Source: Verrucomicrobiota bacterium
Lineage (GTDB): Bacteria; Verrucomicrobiota; Verrucomicrobiae; Limisphaerales; UBA11358
Direction of reading: 5' to 3'
Length of the DNA: 64,000 nt
Assembly (NCBI GenBank): GCA_014860005.1
Contig: JACZKP010000040.1
Location: forward strand, 1 to 64,000
Below are positions 42,817 through 51,512 of this stretch, one piece after another. A model generated the notes under the pieces. It was not told where the DNA came from. It saw only the letters and a program-made list of their open reading frames with translations, and searched no databases. Position numbers and translations under genes: made by a program. How positions within the stretch are numbered: position 1 is the stretch's first letter; each line of letters begins with the position of its first letter.

Positions 42817-43824
42817 TCAAGGTTGATGGTTTTGATTCGAGTTCACGGTTCTTCCAAGCAATCGTGCCCACAGGGGAAAGGAGTTTCCCGCCGCGCGTTG
42901 CCGCCAGGCATCCGCCACCACCGCGACGATGATGACCAATCCGGTGACCAGGCGCTTCACGGGTTCTGACGCGCCAACCTGAGCGAGTCCCGCTTCCAAG
43001 GTGGCAATAATCAGGACGCCGAAGAACGTCTTGATGACTGAGCCGCGCCCGCCCATCAGGCTCGTACCGCCAATCACCGCCGCCGCAATGGCGGACAATT
43101 CCAACCCCACGCCCGCGTTGGGATCGGACGCGCCAAGCCGGGCGACATTGCAGAGCGCCCCCAAACCAACCAGCGCCCCGGCGAGTGCGTACACCGTAAA
43201 TTTCACGGGCCGCGGGTCAATGCCAGCCAGTCGCGCAGCCTGTTCATTCGCGCCAACCGCAACCATCCGGCGGCCCAGGACAAGACAGTTCAACAAGACT
43301 TGCGCCGCCACGACCACGACGAGCGCGAGGACGAAGGCATACGAAAGACCCAGACCAGAAATGGGTCTGGCCAAGCCCTCGACCGCCGCGCCGAGATACT
43401 TGGTTTGCGAATTCGTCGTGAGATAAGCCAGGCCGCGCGCGATTTCCAGCATCCCGAGGGTGACGATGAACGGCGGCACCCGGGCGCCGACAATTATCAA
43501 CCCGTTCACCGCGCCGGCCGCGAAACCTGCCAACACCGCGAGCGCCACGCAGGCGAAGAACGGCCACTGCCAATCCGTCAGCGCCACGCCCAGCACCGCA
43601 CCTGCCAGCGCCAGCACCGAACCGACCGACAAATCAATGCCGCCAATGATCAATACCAGCGTCATCCCCGTGGCCACCAGCGTAAGGGTCGGGATGCGAT
43701 TGGCCAGGGCGCCGAAGGTTGCCGGCGTGAGAAACCGACTGCTCATCGCGCCGAACAACAGCATCAAACCGGCAAGGATGATCGCCAGCGCCACGTAGTC
43801 CCGAATCCAGGAGAGTTTGCGCAT
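42817..43824 (-). CDS. rbsC: ribose-type ABC transporter permease
   Basis: 335 residues with eight to ten hydrophobic segments, including the family motif GGIDLSVGSVLALAGAVLG and the EAA-like AVGANEQAARLAGI. It forms the inner-membrane channel for ribose or a similar pentose. The operon contains no rbsA ATPase, so its energy subunit must be encoded elsewhere. 135 bases separate it from rbsB, with no gene in between. Confidence 0.92.
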   Translation of the reverse strand: MRKLSWIRDYVALAIILAGLMLLFGAMSSRFLTPATFGALANRIPTLTLVATGMTLVLIIGGIDLSVGSVLALAGAVLGVALTDWQWPFFACVALAVLAGFAAGAVNGLIIVGARVPPFIVTLGMLEIARGLAYLTTNSQTKYLGAAVEGLARPISGLGLSYAFVLALVVVVAAQVLLNCLVLGRRMVAVGANEQAARLAGIDPRPVKFTVYALAGALVGLGALCNVARLGASDPNAGVGLELSAIAAAVIGGTSLMGGRGSVIKTFFGVLIIATLEAGLAQVGASEPVKRLVTGLVIIVAVVADAWRQRAAGNSFPLWARLLGRTVNSNQNHQP

Positions 43825-43959
43825 GAATGGTCCTTCAGCCCCAAATCGAGTTACCCCAGCTCATTCAAAACTGGCCCAAGTGATTTCAGCGCACGAACCG
43901 CACATCAATTCAACCCTTCGTTTGAACAGCGTCAACGGGCAGACACTCATCCCGGTTGC

Positions 43960-44922
43960 TCAACGAGTCACCAAGTCCACTGCCGTCGTTTGATCGGCAG
44001 GTGCGGCGTCTCCCGCCAGAATCTTGAGCGCCGCCTCGATGCCAAACACCGCGAGTTTGTCGGCATGCTGGTCAGCAGTGGCGACCACCCGTCCATCAGC
44101 AAGCATGGGCTTTACGGCGGCAAGGTTGTCGAAGCCGGCCACGAGCACTTTACCTGTGCGGCCCGCCGCCTGCACCGCAGCCACGGCGCCCAACGCCATG
44201 CTGTCATTGCCACAGAGAATCGCCTTCAAGTCGGGGTGCTCACTCAGCATGGCCGCAGCCACATTGTTGGCTCTGTCCATTTCCCAATAACCACTCTGCA
44301 CGCTGACGATGTTCATTCCCGCCGCCTTCATCGCATCCTCAAAACCCGCGCGCCGCTGCTGTCCGTTGAACGCTGTCGGCACGCCTTCGATGATGGCGAC
44401 CTTGTCGCCCGCCGTGAGTTTTCGGGCAACAACCTCACCAACGAGACGGGCGCCCGCGCGATTGTCCGGGCCAACGAACGGCACGGTCAGGCCGGCTTCC
44501 TTGAGCGCCTCGGCATCCAGTTTGTTATCAATGTTCACGACCAGCACACCGGCCGCTTTGGCGCGTTTGAGCGCCGGCACCAGCGCCTTCGAGTCAGCCG
44601 GGGCAATGACAATCGCCTGGACCTGTTGGGCGACCATCTGCTCCACGAGGCCGACTTGCTCGGCCAGGTCGGTTTCGTTCTTGATGCCGTTAACGATGAG
44701 GTCGTAGTCGCCGGCATGCGCCGCCTGATGCTGCTTCGCGCCCTCGGCCATCGTCAGGAAGAATTCATTGGCCAGCGATTTCATGATCAGGGCCACGCGC
44801 GGTTTGCCGGAAGTCTCGCCGGATTCCTTACGATGACAGGCCGGGAGACCCACCGCCAAAGTCAGAATGATTGCGGATAACGTGGCAGATCGAAGTGGTA
44901 AGAAAGGATGCATGAGTTTCAT
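43960..44922 (-). CDS. rbsB: ribose-type periplasmic binding lipoprotein
   Basis: About 320 residues from ATG 44922 (alternatives at 44946 and 44913). A signal peptide ends in a lipobox (AVGLPAC), so this binding protein is lipid-anchored, unlike E. coli RbsB. Family-4 sugar-binding motifs follow: VALIMKSLANEFFLTMAEGAKQ, IVIAPADSKALVPALKRAKAAGVLVVNIDNKL and GNDSMALGAVAAVQAAG. It is the first gene of the ten-gene operon; the 255 bases upstream, shared with the divergent esterase, should contain the promoter. Confidence 0.9.
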   Translation of the reverse strand: MKLMHPFLPLRSATLSAIILTLAVGLPACHRKESGETSGKPRVALIMKSLANEFFLTMAEGAKQHQAAHAGDYDLIVNGIKNETDLAEQVGLVEQMVAQQVQAIVIAPADSKALVPALKRAKAAGVLVVNIDNKLDAEALKEAGLTVPFVGPDNRAGARLVGEVVARKLTAGDKVAIIEGVPTAFNGQQRRAGFEDAMKAAGMNIVSVQSGYWEMDRANNVAAAMLSEHPDLKAILCGNDSMALGAVAAVQAAGRTGKVLVAGFDNLAAVKPMLADGRVVATADQHADKLAVFGIEAALKILAGDAAPADQTTAVDLVTR

Positions 44923-45177
44923 ACGTCGCACGGAATTAGATAGCAAACCCGGTCAGGTAGGAACACTAAAACTTCCACAGCAAGTTAGCCTCAGCATCAG
45001 TGGCAAGGCACAAGCCATGAGTATGCCTGGCTGCCGGATGAATACTCATCACCGATTCAACGCGAAGGCACAGGGAATCCATTTACTCAGAGTCAGCATC
45101 GGCGAATCGCGCAAGCACGTGCCCGGAGCAATGGAATTCCGCTTGCCATTACCTTCCCCGGTGACTGAGATGACGGC

Positions 45178-46494
45178 ATGACATTACGTACGCCACACCG
45201 TTCATTCAGCCGCCCCCTTGCCGCCCTCCTTCTCTTCCTCTCCCCTGCCCTGTTTGCCCAGGCAGCATCGTCCACCAATTACCAAATCAACGTCGGCACT
45301 GATCGTCCGGAAGCCATTTACGAGCAAAACGAGACGGTTGGGTTTAATCTCACCGTGACGCTCAATGGACAATTCCTCACGAATGCCGAAGTCCAATGGA
45401 CGATGACCAAGGACGGCGTGCCGCCGGTTCGCACTGGCACAATCTTCCTGACCAGTGGTCACGGTACGGTGACCGGCACGTTGGCCGAACCCGGTTTTCT
45501 GCAATTCCGGGCGACTTTTCATCCTCCAGCCAGCCGAGCGCCCACGGCGGTCGCGGGTGCCGGCATTGATCCACTAAAGATTAAACCCAGCCTGCCGGTG
45601 CCGGATGATTTTGATGAGTTTTGGTCCGCGCAGAAAAAGAAACTTGCCGCCGTCCGCGTCAATCCGCGGCTCACGTCCGTTAAGTCACCTCACGCCGAAG
45701 TGGAGTGCTTTGATCTTAAGGCGGACAGCCACGGGTCGCCGGTTTCCGGCTACTTTGCGAGGCCGGCGGAAGCCAAACCCAAGAGCCTGCCGATCATTCT
45801 CACCGTCCACGGCGCGGGCGTGCGCAGCTCCAGTCTCGACGGACCAGCCAACTGGGCAAAACAGGGTTTTCTGGCGCTGGACATCAATGCGCATGGTATC
45901 CCCAACGGCCAGCCGCAAAGCTATTACAGCGAGCTCGCAAACGGCGCGCTTAAAGATTATCGGTCAGCGGGCCGCGAGTCGCGCGAGACGGTTTATTTCC
46001 TGGGCATGTTTCTGCGCGTGCTGCGGGCGATTGATTTCCTGACTGAGCAACCTGAGTGGGACGGACGCACGGTCATTGTTTACGGCAGCAGCCAGGGCGG
46101 TGCTCAGGCAATCGTGGCGGCCGGACTGGATGAACGCGTGACGTTCTTTGCGGCCGGCGTGCCGGCAATGTGCGATCACACCGGCACGGTGGCCGGCCGG
46201 GTGAATGGGTGGCCGAAATTAGTACCCAGCGGCCTGGATGGCACGCCGAATCCGCAGGTGCTTCAGGTCGCGCGCTATTACGACATGGTCAACTTTGCCA
46301 CGCGGGCGAAGGCGGCGGGAATCGTGACCGTCGGTTTCATTGACGCCACTTGTCCACCCAGCACGGTTTACGCAGCCTACAATGCGTTGCCCGGAATGAA
46401 GGAGATGTTCAACGACCCGACGGCGACGCACACGATTTCCGCCCACGCCGGCGCGGCCATGCGGCAAGCCATTCTCCGGCACGCCGGAAAGTAA
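45178..46494 (+). CDS. secreted acetyl-xylan-esterase-family hydrolase (AXE1)
   Basis: 438 residues. Signal peptide (LAALLLFLSPALFAQA), then an N-terminal beta domain (residues 35-130) not found in the minimal family, then an alpha/beta hydrolase. Catalytic elements: nucleophile in YGSSQGGAQA, Asp in FIDATCPPSTVYAAYN and His near TISAHAGAA. AXE1/cephalosporin-C deacetylase enzymes remove acetyl groups from xylo-oligosaccharides and similar substrates. It diverges from the nucleoside/ribose operon and ends 127 bases before the WYL gene stop. Confidence 0.87.
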   Translation: MTLRTPHRSFSRPLAALLLFLSPALFAQAASSTNYQINVGTDRPEAIYEQNETVGFNLTVTLNGQFLTNAEVQWTMTKDGVPPVRTGTIFLTSGHGTVTGTLAEPGFLQFRATFHPPASRAPTAVAGAGIDPLKIKPSLPVPDDFDEFWSAQKKKLAAVRVNPRLTSVKSPHAEVECFDLKADSHGSPVSGYFARPAEAKPKSLPIILTVHGAGVRSSSLDGPANWAKQGFLALDINAHGIPNGQPQSYYSELANGALKDYRSAGRESRETVYFLGMFLRVLRAIDFLTEQPEWDGRTVIVYGSSQGGAQAIVAAGLDERVTFFAAGVPAMCDHTGTVAGRVNGWPKLVPSGLDGTPNPQVLQVARYYDMVNFATRAKAAGIVTVGFIDATCPPSTVYAAYNALPGMKEMFNDPTATHTISAHAGAAMRQAILRHAGK

Positions 46495-46620
46495 CGCCAA
46501 CACCCAGGCTTCGCAGACCAGCGCGGCGGCGCGAGTGCGGTGGGATTGTTGTTGTCGGGGATTTGCGGCCGACGGGCGTGGTGTCTGGTGGATTCCAGCA
46601 GAACGGGTGTCGGCTTTGAT

Positions 46621-47616
46621 CTATGCCTTGAGAATTCGACTCGCGGCCTGCTTGACCGCGTCGGCCAGTTCCCGCGGCTTCACGACCACGGCGTCGCCGC
46701 CCCAACTCAACACCCAGCGTTCGATCTCAACGAGGCTGGAAAGTTGGAAGCGCAGTTCCACACCGCCGCCTTTGAGTTCGCGTAATTCCTGGGACTCGTG
46801 CCATTTCTTTTCGCGGATGTAGTCGGCCACACGCGGGTTGAAGCGCAGGACCACTTTGAATTCACCTTCGCCGGAGTGGACCCCGAAGCTGTCGCGCAGG
46901 CGTTTTTCCAGGGAAAACTTTTGCGGAACAGGAAACGTTTTACCAGTCGCTTTGACCGACTGCACGCGCGCGGGGACAAAGGTTCGAATGTCCTTACGGG
47001 CGTGATCCCAGGCGAAAAGAAACCATTCGCCGTTAATGTTGGCGAGGTGATAAGGATCAACCAGACGGACCTCGCCCTGCTGGCTGCCCGCTTTGCGGTA
47101 AACGAGTTCGAGCTGACGACGATGCGCCGTGCCCTTGGCCAGGGCGTCGAAGATGGCGAGGTTCAGAATTGGCTCGGCGCGGGTGCGGAAGGAGATGGTT
47201 TGCTCGATGTCCGCGAGATTGAGCGAGATGGTGTCCGGCAGCGATTGCTCGATCTTGCGAATGGCGCTGAGGAGCGGTTTCTCGAATTGCGTGCCGCGAT
47301 ACTGCTCCAAGGCCTTCTCGGCAATGACCAGCGCGACGAGTTCGCCTTCAGTGATGTGCAGCGTGGGGAACGCGGTGACTTCCGCAGTGTAATGATAACC
47401 GAAATTTTGGGGCGAATACTCGATCGGCAATTCGAGCCGGTCGCGCATGAATTCAATGTCGCGATGAATGGATTTGGTGCTGACCTCCAGTTCCGCGGCC
47501 AGCCGGGTGGCGTTGGGAAACTTACCGGATTGGACGGCCTGATGGATGCGCAACATGCGCTCCAGCGGCGGCCGGGACAGCGGCGAGTGTGGCGGCAGCT
47601 TTGCCTTGCGGTTCAT
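46621..47616 (-). CDS. HTH-WYL transcriptional regulator
   Basis: 331 residues from ATG 47616 (MNRKAKLPPHSPLSRPPLERMLRIHQAV). A DeoR-like winged helix (FPNATRLAAELEVSTKSIHRDIEFMRD) is followed by the WYL domain (LELVYRKAGSQQGEVRLVDPYHLANINGEWFLFAWDHARKDIRTF) and a WCX-type C-terminus. WYL proteins sense nucleic-acid or nucleotide ligands and regulate diverse genes. Its 5' end overlaps the upstream lipoprotein gene by 95 bases in another frame. Confidence 0.87.
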   Translation of the reverse strand: MNRKAKLPPHSPLSRPPLERMLRIHQAVQSGKFPNATRLAAELEVSTKSIHRDIEFMRDRLELPIEYSPQNFGYHYTAEVTAFPTLHITEGELVALVIAEKALEQYRGTQFEKPLLSAIRKIEQSLPDTISLNLADIEQTISFRTRAEPILNLAIFDALAKGTAHRRQLELVYRKAGSQQGEVRLVDPYHLANINGEWFLFAWDHARKDIRTFVPARVQSVKATGKTFPVPQKFSLEKRLRDSFGVHSGEGEFKVVLRFNPRVADYIREKKWHESQELRELKGGGVELRFQLSSLVEIERWVLSWGGDAVVVKPRELADAVKQAASRILKA

Positions 47617-48061
47617 GTGCCTGAGCAATAACCGAATCGTGCAGGATCGGCAACCCGTCAATGCCGTTCCCCTTCCCCACGCCAGCGCGCAGAAACACCA
47701 CCCGGCGGAACCCTTGCTCGGCCAGCAAGGATTTCCACTCGCGCACCACCGGGCCTTGGGGATTGGTATTGTGCGTATAACCCACCAACACCACCGCCAG
47801 ATCACGAACGAAGGCCCTGCGCTTCATTTCGCCCGCAATGTCCTCGCGCTTCAGCAGCGGAAGAAAACCTTCCTGACGCGAATCAGGTTTGATCAAGTAA
47901 ATCGCGTCCCACTGGTAGAAGTGCAGGATCACATCGGCAGCCTTTTCCTCGCGAAACAACGGCGGAGCATCCGCACGATACGACGACGGGGTACTGCAAG
48001 AAACCATCAGCCCGGCGACGCAGAGCAGGGCGGCCCAATAAAAGAATGAAGGTCTTGTCAT
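47522..48061 (-). CDS. hypothetical lipoprotein overlapping the WYL gene
   Basis: 179 residues from ATG 48061. It begins with a lipoprotein signal (MTRPSFFYWAALLCVAGLMVSC) and a compact alpha/beta body (DVILHFYQWDAIYLIKPDS, RDLAVVLVGYTHNTNPQGPVVREWKSLLAEQGFRRVVFLRAG). The last 31 codons overlap the WYL gene in a different frame and look low-complexity (AAATLAAVPAAAGAHVA), so the true end may be the result of a lost stop codon. No family recognised. Confidence 0.55.
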   Translation of the reverse strand: MTRPSFFYWAALLCVAGLMVSCSTPSSYRADAPPLFREEKAADVILHFYQWDAIYLIKPDSRQEGFLPLLKREDIAGEMKRRAFVRDLAVVLVGYTHNTNPQGPVVREWKSLLAEQGFRRVVFLRAGVGKGNGIDGLPILHDSVIAQAHEPQGKAAATLAAVPAAAGAHVAHPSGRPIR

Positions 48062-48302
48062 ACGGCTTTCGATCCAGGGAATCGGCATCCTCAGACCGTC
48101 AATCAAGCGACTTGCGTGCCGCCGGTCGAATCATATCAGGACAAGGCGAAGGAAGAACCGGGGCGAAAGCCAAGGGGTGAATTCGCGCGAGAAACGTGCA
48201 TTCTACCAAGCGCGCCAACTGCCCGGGGAGGCACACCCGCCGAGGCTTAAGTTTCCGGGCGCGATTGGGAGCGCCAAAGACCGGCGCGACTGTCTTGAAT
48301 TG

Positions 48303-49427
48303 CTACATCAGCTTGGACAACAACTCGTCATTGGTCTTGTGCTTCTTGAGCGCTGCGACGAGCGTTTCCATGGCTTCGACGGGATTCAGATCCACCATCA
48401 TGCGGCGGAGCTTGCGGACAGCTTCAATCTGATTCTTTGGGAAAAGTTTTTCCTCCTTGCGCGTACCGCTTTTGGGAATGTCAATGGCCGGGTACAGGCG
48501 GCGGTCAGAGAGTTTACGGTCGAGAATCAACTCCATGTTGCCCGTGCCTTTGAACTCCTGGAAAATGAGTTCATCCATGCGCGATCCGGTATCCACCAAC
48601 GCCGTGGCCAGGATGGTGAGCGAGCCGCCATCCTCGATCTTGCGGGCGGAGGCAAACATCTTGCGGGGTATTTCCAGCGCCCGGGCGTCCACGCCGCCCG
48701 TCATGGTGCGACCGCTGCCGCCATGAACACTGTTGTAGGCCCGCGCAATCCGCGTTAGAGAATCCATCAGCACAAACACATCCTTGCCGGACTCCACCAT
48801 ACGGCGGCAACGCTCCACCATAAAGCGGGAGAGTCGCACGTGCGTTTCGATGTCCTGATCGTTTGAGGAGGCGACGACCTCGGCCTTCACGGAGCGTTGG
48901 AAGTCGGTGACCTCTTCCGGGCGCTCGTCAATCAGCAGCACGAGAACATGCACCTCCGGGTGGTTGGCGGTGATGGCGTTGGCAATTTGTTTCAGCACCA
49001 TCGTCTTGCCCGTGCGCGGCGCGGCAACAATCAAACCGCGTGTGCCTTTGCCGATCGGCGTGACCATGTCAATTACGCGGGTTTCGATGAGATCGGGACT
49101 GGTTTCCAGCCTGAATTTTTCGATCGGGTCAATGCTCGTCAGGTTCTCGAAGCGCACGGCCTTCGTGTAAGCCTCAAACGGCATGTCGTTGACCTTGTCC
49201 ACGGCCTTGAGTTGGGGACTCGTGCCCCGGTGCGGCGGCTGGGTGGGACCGGCCACATGGCTGCCTTCCCGCAGAAAATTCCGCTTGATGGTGTCCGGCG
49301 TGACAAAGATGTCCGTTGGTTTCGGGTGAAAATGGTTTACGGACGTGCGTAGAAAACCGAAGCCCTTGTCAGAGATTTCCAGGAACCCCGCACCGTAGTC
49401 GGTGGCGGTGTTATTTGTGTTGCTCAT
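48303..49427 (-). CDS. rho: transcription termination factor Rho
   Basis: 374 residues from ATG 49427, shorter than E. coli Rho (419). It starts at the cold-shock RNA-binding domain (GAGFLEISDKGFGFLRTS), lacking the usual N-terminal helical domain. The ATPase core is complete: Walker A AAPRTGKTMVLKQIA, VLLIDERPEEVTDF, the Q-loop region GGSGRTMTGGVDARAL, R-loop and KGTGNMELILDR. Residues of the bicyclomycin pocket look conserved. It terminates transcription at unstructured mRNA. Single-gene unit. Confidence 0.95.
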   Translation of the reverse strand: MSNTNNTATDYGAGFLEISDKGFGFLRTSVNHFHPKPTDIFVTPDTIKRNFLREGSHVAGPTQPPHRGTSPQLKAVDKVNDMPFEAYTKAVRFENLTSIDPIEKFRLETSPDLIETRVIDMVTPIGKGTRGLIVAAPRTGKTMVLKQIANAITANHPEVHVLVLLIDERPEEVTDFQRSVKAEVVASSNDQDIETHVRLSRFMVERCRRMVESGKDVFVLMDSLTRIARAYNSVHGGSGRTMTGGVDARALEIPRKMFASARKIEDGGSLTILATALVDTGSRMDELIFQEFKGTGNMELILDRKLSDRRLYPAIDIPKSGTRKEEKLFPKNQIEAVRKLRRMMVDLNPVEAMETLVAALKKHKTNDELLSKLM

Positions 49428-49690
49428 AAGCTGTATTGTGTGCTCGAAGGCCGGAATAATTCCCCGAAAGCCTTTATTGAACGATGAATTATGGGAAGCT
49501 GCCGCGCCGGAAACTTGAACCACCCCATCCGCACGCAACCATCACACCTTCGATTCGCCATCTAAATAGGCGTAATCCGGCCCAAGCGCAACTCATTTTT
49601 TGTCATAAGCCAGTCATTTCGCACCCGCCCGATGCCCGGCGAAAATCAACCCAAACAGTTGTGCATGGCGTTGAGGCAGCCCAGTCGGAC

Positions 49691-50674
49691 TCATCCACCC
49701 ACTGCTGCGCGGGCCTCCGCCGCCAGCGGCGTGCTGAGATACCGTTCTCCCGTCGAACACGCCACGGTCACGATCAGTTTGCCTTGGTTCTCCGGGCGCT
49801 TCGCAACTTCTATCGCTGCGCAGACGTTCGCACCCGTGGAAATACCCGCCAGAATGCCCTCTTCCTTGGCCAGTCTCCGCGCCATGGCGAACGCATCATC
49901 ATTGGTCACTTGCAGGCACTCGGTTATCTGTGCCTGGCCCTGCTCGTCTTTTAGGTGCAGGTTCTTGGGAATGAATCCCGCCCCGGTCCCTTGAATCTTA
50001 TGCGGGCCGGGCTTGAGCGGCTGTCCCGCGAGCGTTTGCGAGATGACGGGGGAATCTTTGGGCTCCACCGCGATGGCTTGGAAGGAAGCTTTGCGGGACT
50101 TGATGACCTCGTAACATCCGGTGATCGTGCCGCCGGTACCAACTGCCGCCACCAGGATGTCCACCTTGCCGTCGGTATCCTGCCAGATTTCCTCGGCCGT
50201 GGTCTGGCGATGAACCTCCGGGTTGGCTTCGTTTTCGAACTGCTGCGGAATCCAAGCGTTGGGCGTTTCCCGGGCCAGTTGTTCGGCTTTGGCGATCGCG
50301 CCCTTCATGCCTTCCGTACCGGGCGTCAACACCAGCTTCGCCCCCAGCATGGCCAGCAACGTGCGGCGTTCCAACGACATCGTTTCCGGCATGGTCAGAA
50401 TCAATTGATACCCTTTGGCCGCCGCTACAAAAGCCAGCGCGATACCGGTGTTGCCGCTGGTCGGCTCAATGATCACCGTTTCCGGTTTGAGCACACCACG
50501 ACGTTCGGCGTCTTCGATCATGGACTGACCGATGCGGTCCTTCACGCTGCCCAGGGGATTGAAGAATTCACACTTCAGCAGCACAGTCGCCGGGAGTCCC
50601 GCCGTCACGCGGTTCAAACGCACCAGCGGCGTGCGGCCAATGGTTTCCACGATGTTGTTGTAAATGCGTCCCAT
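49691..50674 (-). CDS. cysK: cysteine synthase A
   Basis: 327 residues. PLP lysine in [11 protein letters not shown], phosphate-binding and substrate loops [11 protein letters not shown] and GTGGTITG, and the C-terminal GISTGAN are standard CysK. It makes cysteine from O-acetylserine and sulfide. Length and motifs are intact; no regulatory domain. The gene stands alone, 263 bases downstream of rho's start on the same strand. Confidence 0.95.
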   Translation of the reverse strand: MGRIYNNIVETIGRTPLVRLNRVTAGLPATVLLKCEFFNPLGSVKDRIGQSMIEDAERRGVLKPETVIIEPTSGNTGIALAFVAAAKGYQLILTMPETMSLERRTLLAMLGAKLVLTPGTEGMKGAIAKAEQLARETPNAWIPQQFENEANPEVHRQTTAEEIWQDTDGKVDILVAAVGTGGTITGCYEVIKSRKASFQAIAVEPKDSPVISQTLAGQPLKPGPHKIQGTGAGFIPKNLHLKDEQGQAQITECLQVTNDDAFAMARRLAKEEGILAGISTGANVCAAIEVAKRPENQGKLIVTVACSTGERYLSTPLAAEARAAVGG

Positions 50675-50873
50675 AAAATGAAAACAACTCAGAGTTCTTG
50701 CTTTGCTGGAAACCGATATTGGCCAAATCGAAATCTAGGGCAAGCACTTTTCATCGCGCAATTGCAGGCGGGCTGACGACCCCACTTGAAAAGCAAATGC
50801 CGGATTCTCGGAGCCGGCTTGTTGCCGCCATGCGCCTTGGATCTGTCCGCAGAATTCCCGGAGGGTAATGAGG

Positions 50874-51512
50874 TTAAATCTGGTCCGAGAGCGGCGTCAC
50901 CTCAAGCTGACCGTTCGCGTCACTGGCGCAGAACGTTTGCATGACCGTGCTCAGGTCGCTGAGATACTGATCCAGCTTGTCGGCATTGCCCGTAAGATTG
51001 AACTCCAGGAATCCGGCCACGCACGGGATGAACGCCACGCGCGAGGCGCACGCCAGCGAACCCAAGTTCCACCGAAAATCGAACGCCGGCCCGCTCTGGT
51101 TCGCGGCACTGGCTGAGAACTCCTCCTTGATCTGGGCGCCAGGATGACGGCTCAAGACCAATTGCCGGACGGAGGCTGAGTCCAAACCGGTCAGGCCGGG
51201 TGGCAGACTCCGGTTGACGCGGATCGTCAGGTGGGCGTAACCATCGGCGGTGGTGAGCACCACGCGCTCGGGGTTGGAGAGATCAACCCGCAAGCCAGCG
51301 GGCACAAGAAAAGCAAACTTCGTAGCGCCCGCGGTCAGGTATGCCCGCCGGGCGGGGGCAATGCCCGTCCCATGTTCCTGACGAATCTCGACTTCGAGCT
51401 TCGCCATTGTGCTGTTCGTAGCGGTCCCTTCCTCCACCCCGTGGGATGGGAAGGCGAAACCGCACACCACGAATTGAGTGGCGCAAAGCAGGAGAAATCT
51501 ATGGACCAGCAT
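50874..51512 (-). CDS. hypothetical secreted protein ending the pseudopilin cluster
   Basis: 212 residues. Signal peptide (MLVHRFLLLCATQFVVCGFAFPSHG). The body contains a beta-rich region (AYLTAGATKFAFLVPAGLRVDLSNPERVVLTT) and two cysteines (CASRVAFIPC) that may form a disulfide. No known family recognised. It overlaps the large PilX-like gene by 14 bases, so it is probably co-expressed with pseudopilin cassette B and acts in the periplasm. Confidence 0.65.
   Translation of the reverse strand: MLVHRFLLLCATQFVVCGFAFPSHGVEEGTATNSTMAKLEVEIRQEHGTGIAPARRAYLTAGATKFAFLVPAGLRVDLSNPERVVLTTADGYAHLTIRVNRSLPPGLTGLDSASVRQLVLSRHPGAQIKEEFSASAANQSGPAFDFRWNLGSLACASRVAFIPCVAGFLEFNLTGNADKLDQYLSDLSTVMQTFCASDANGQLEVTPLSDQI

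Noticed and set aside
43825..43959. Remnant of an rbsA ATPase gene between rbsC and rbsB
   Set aside because: Only 135 bases, with no Walker or LSGGQ coding trace in any frame.
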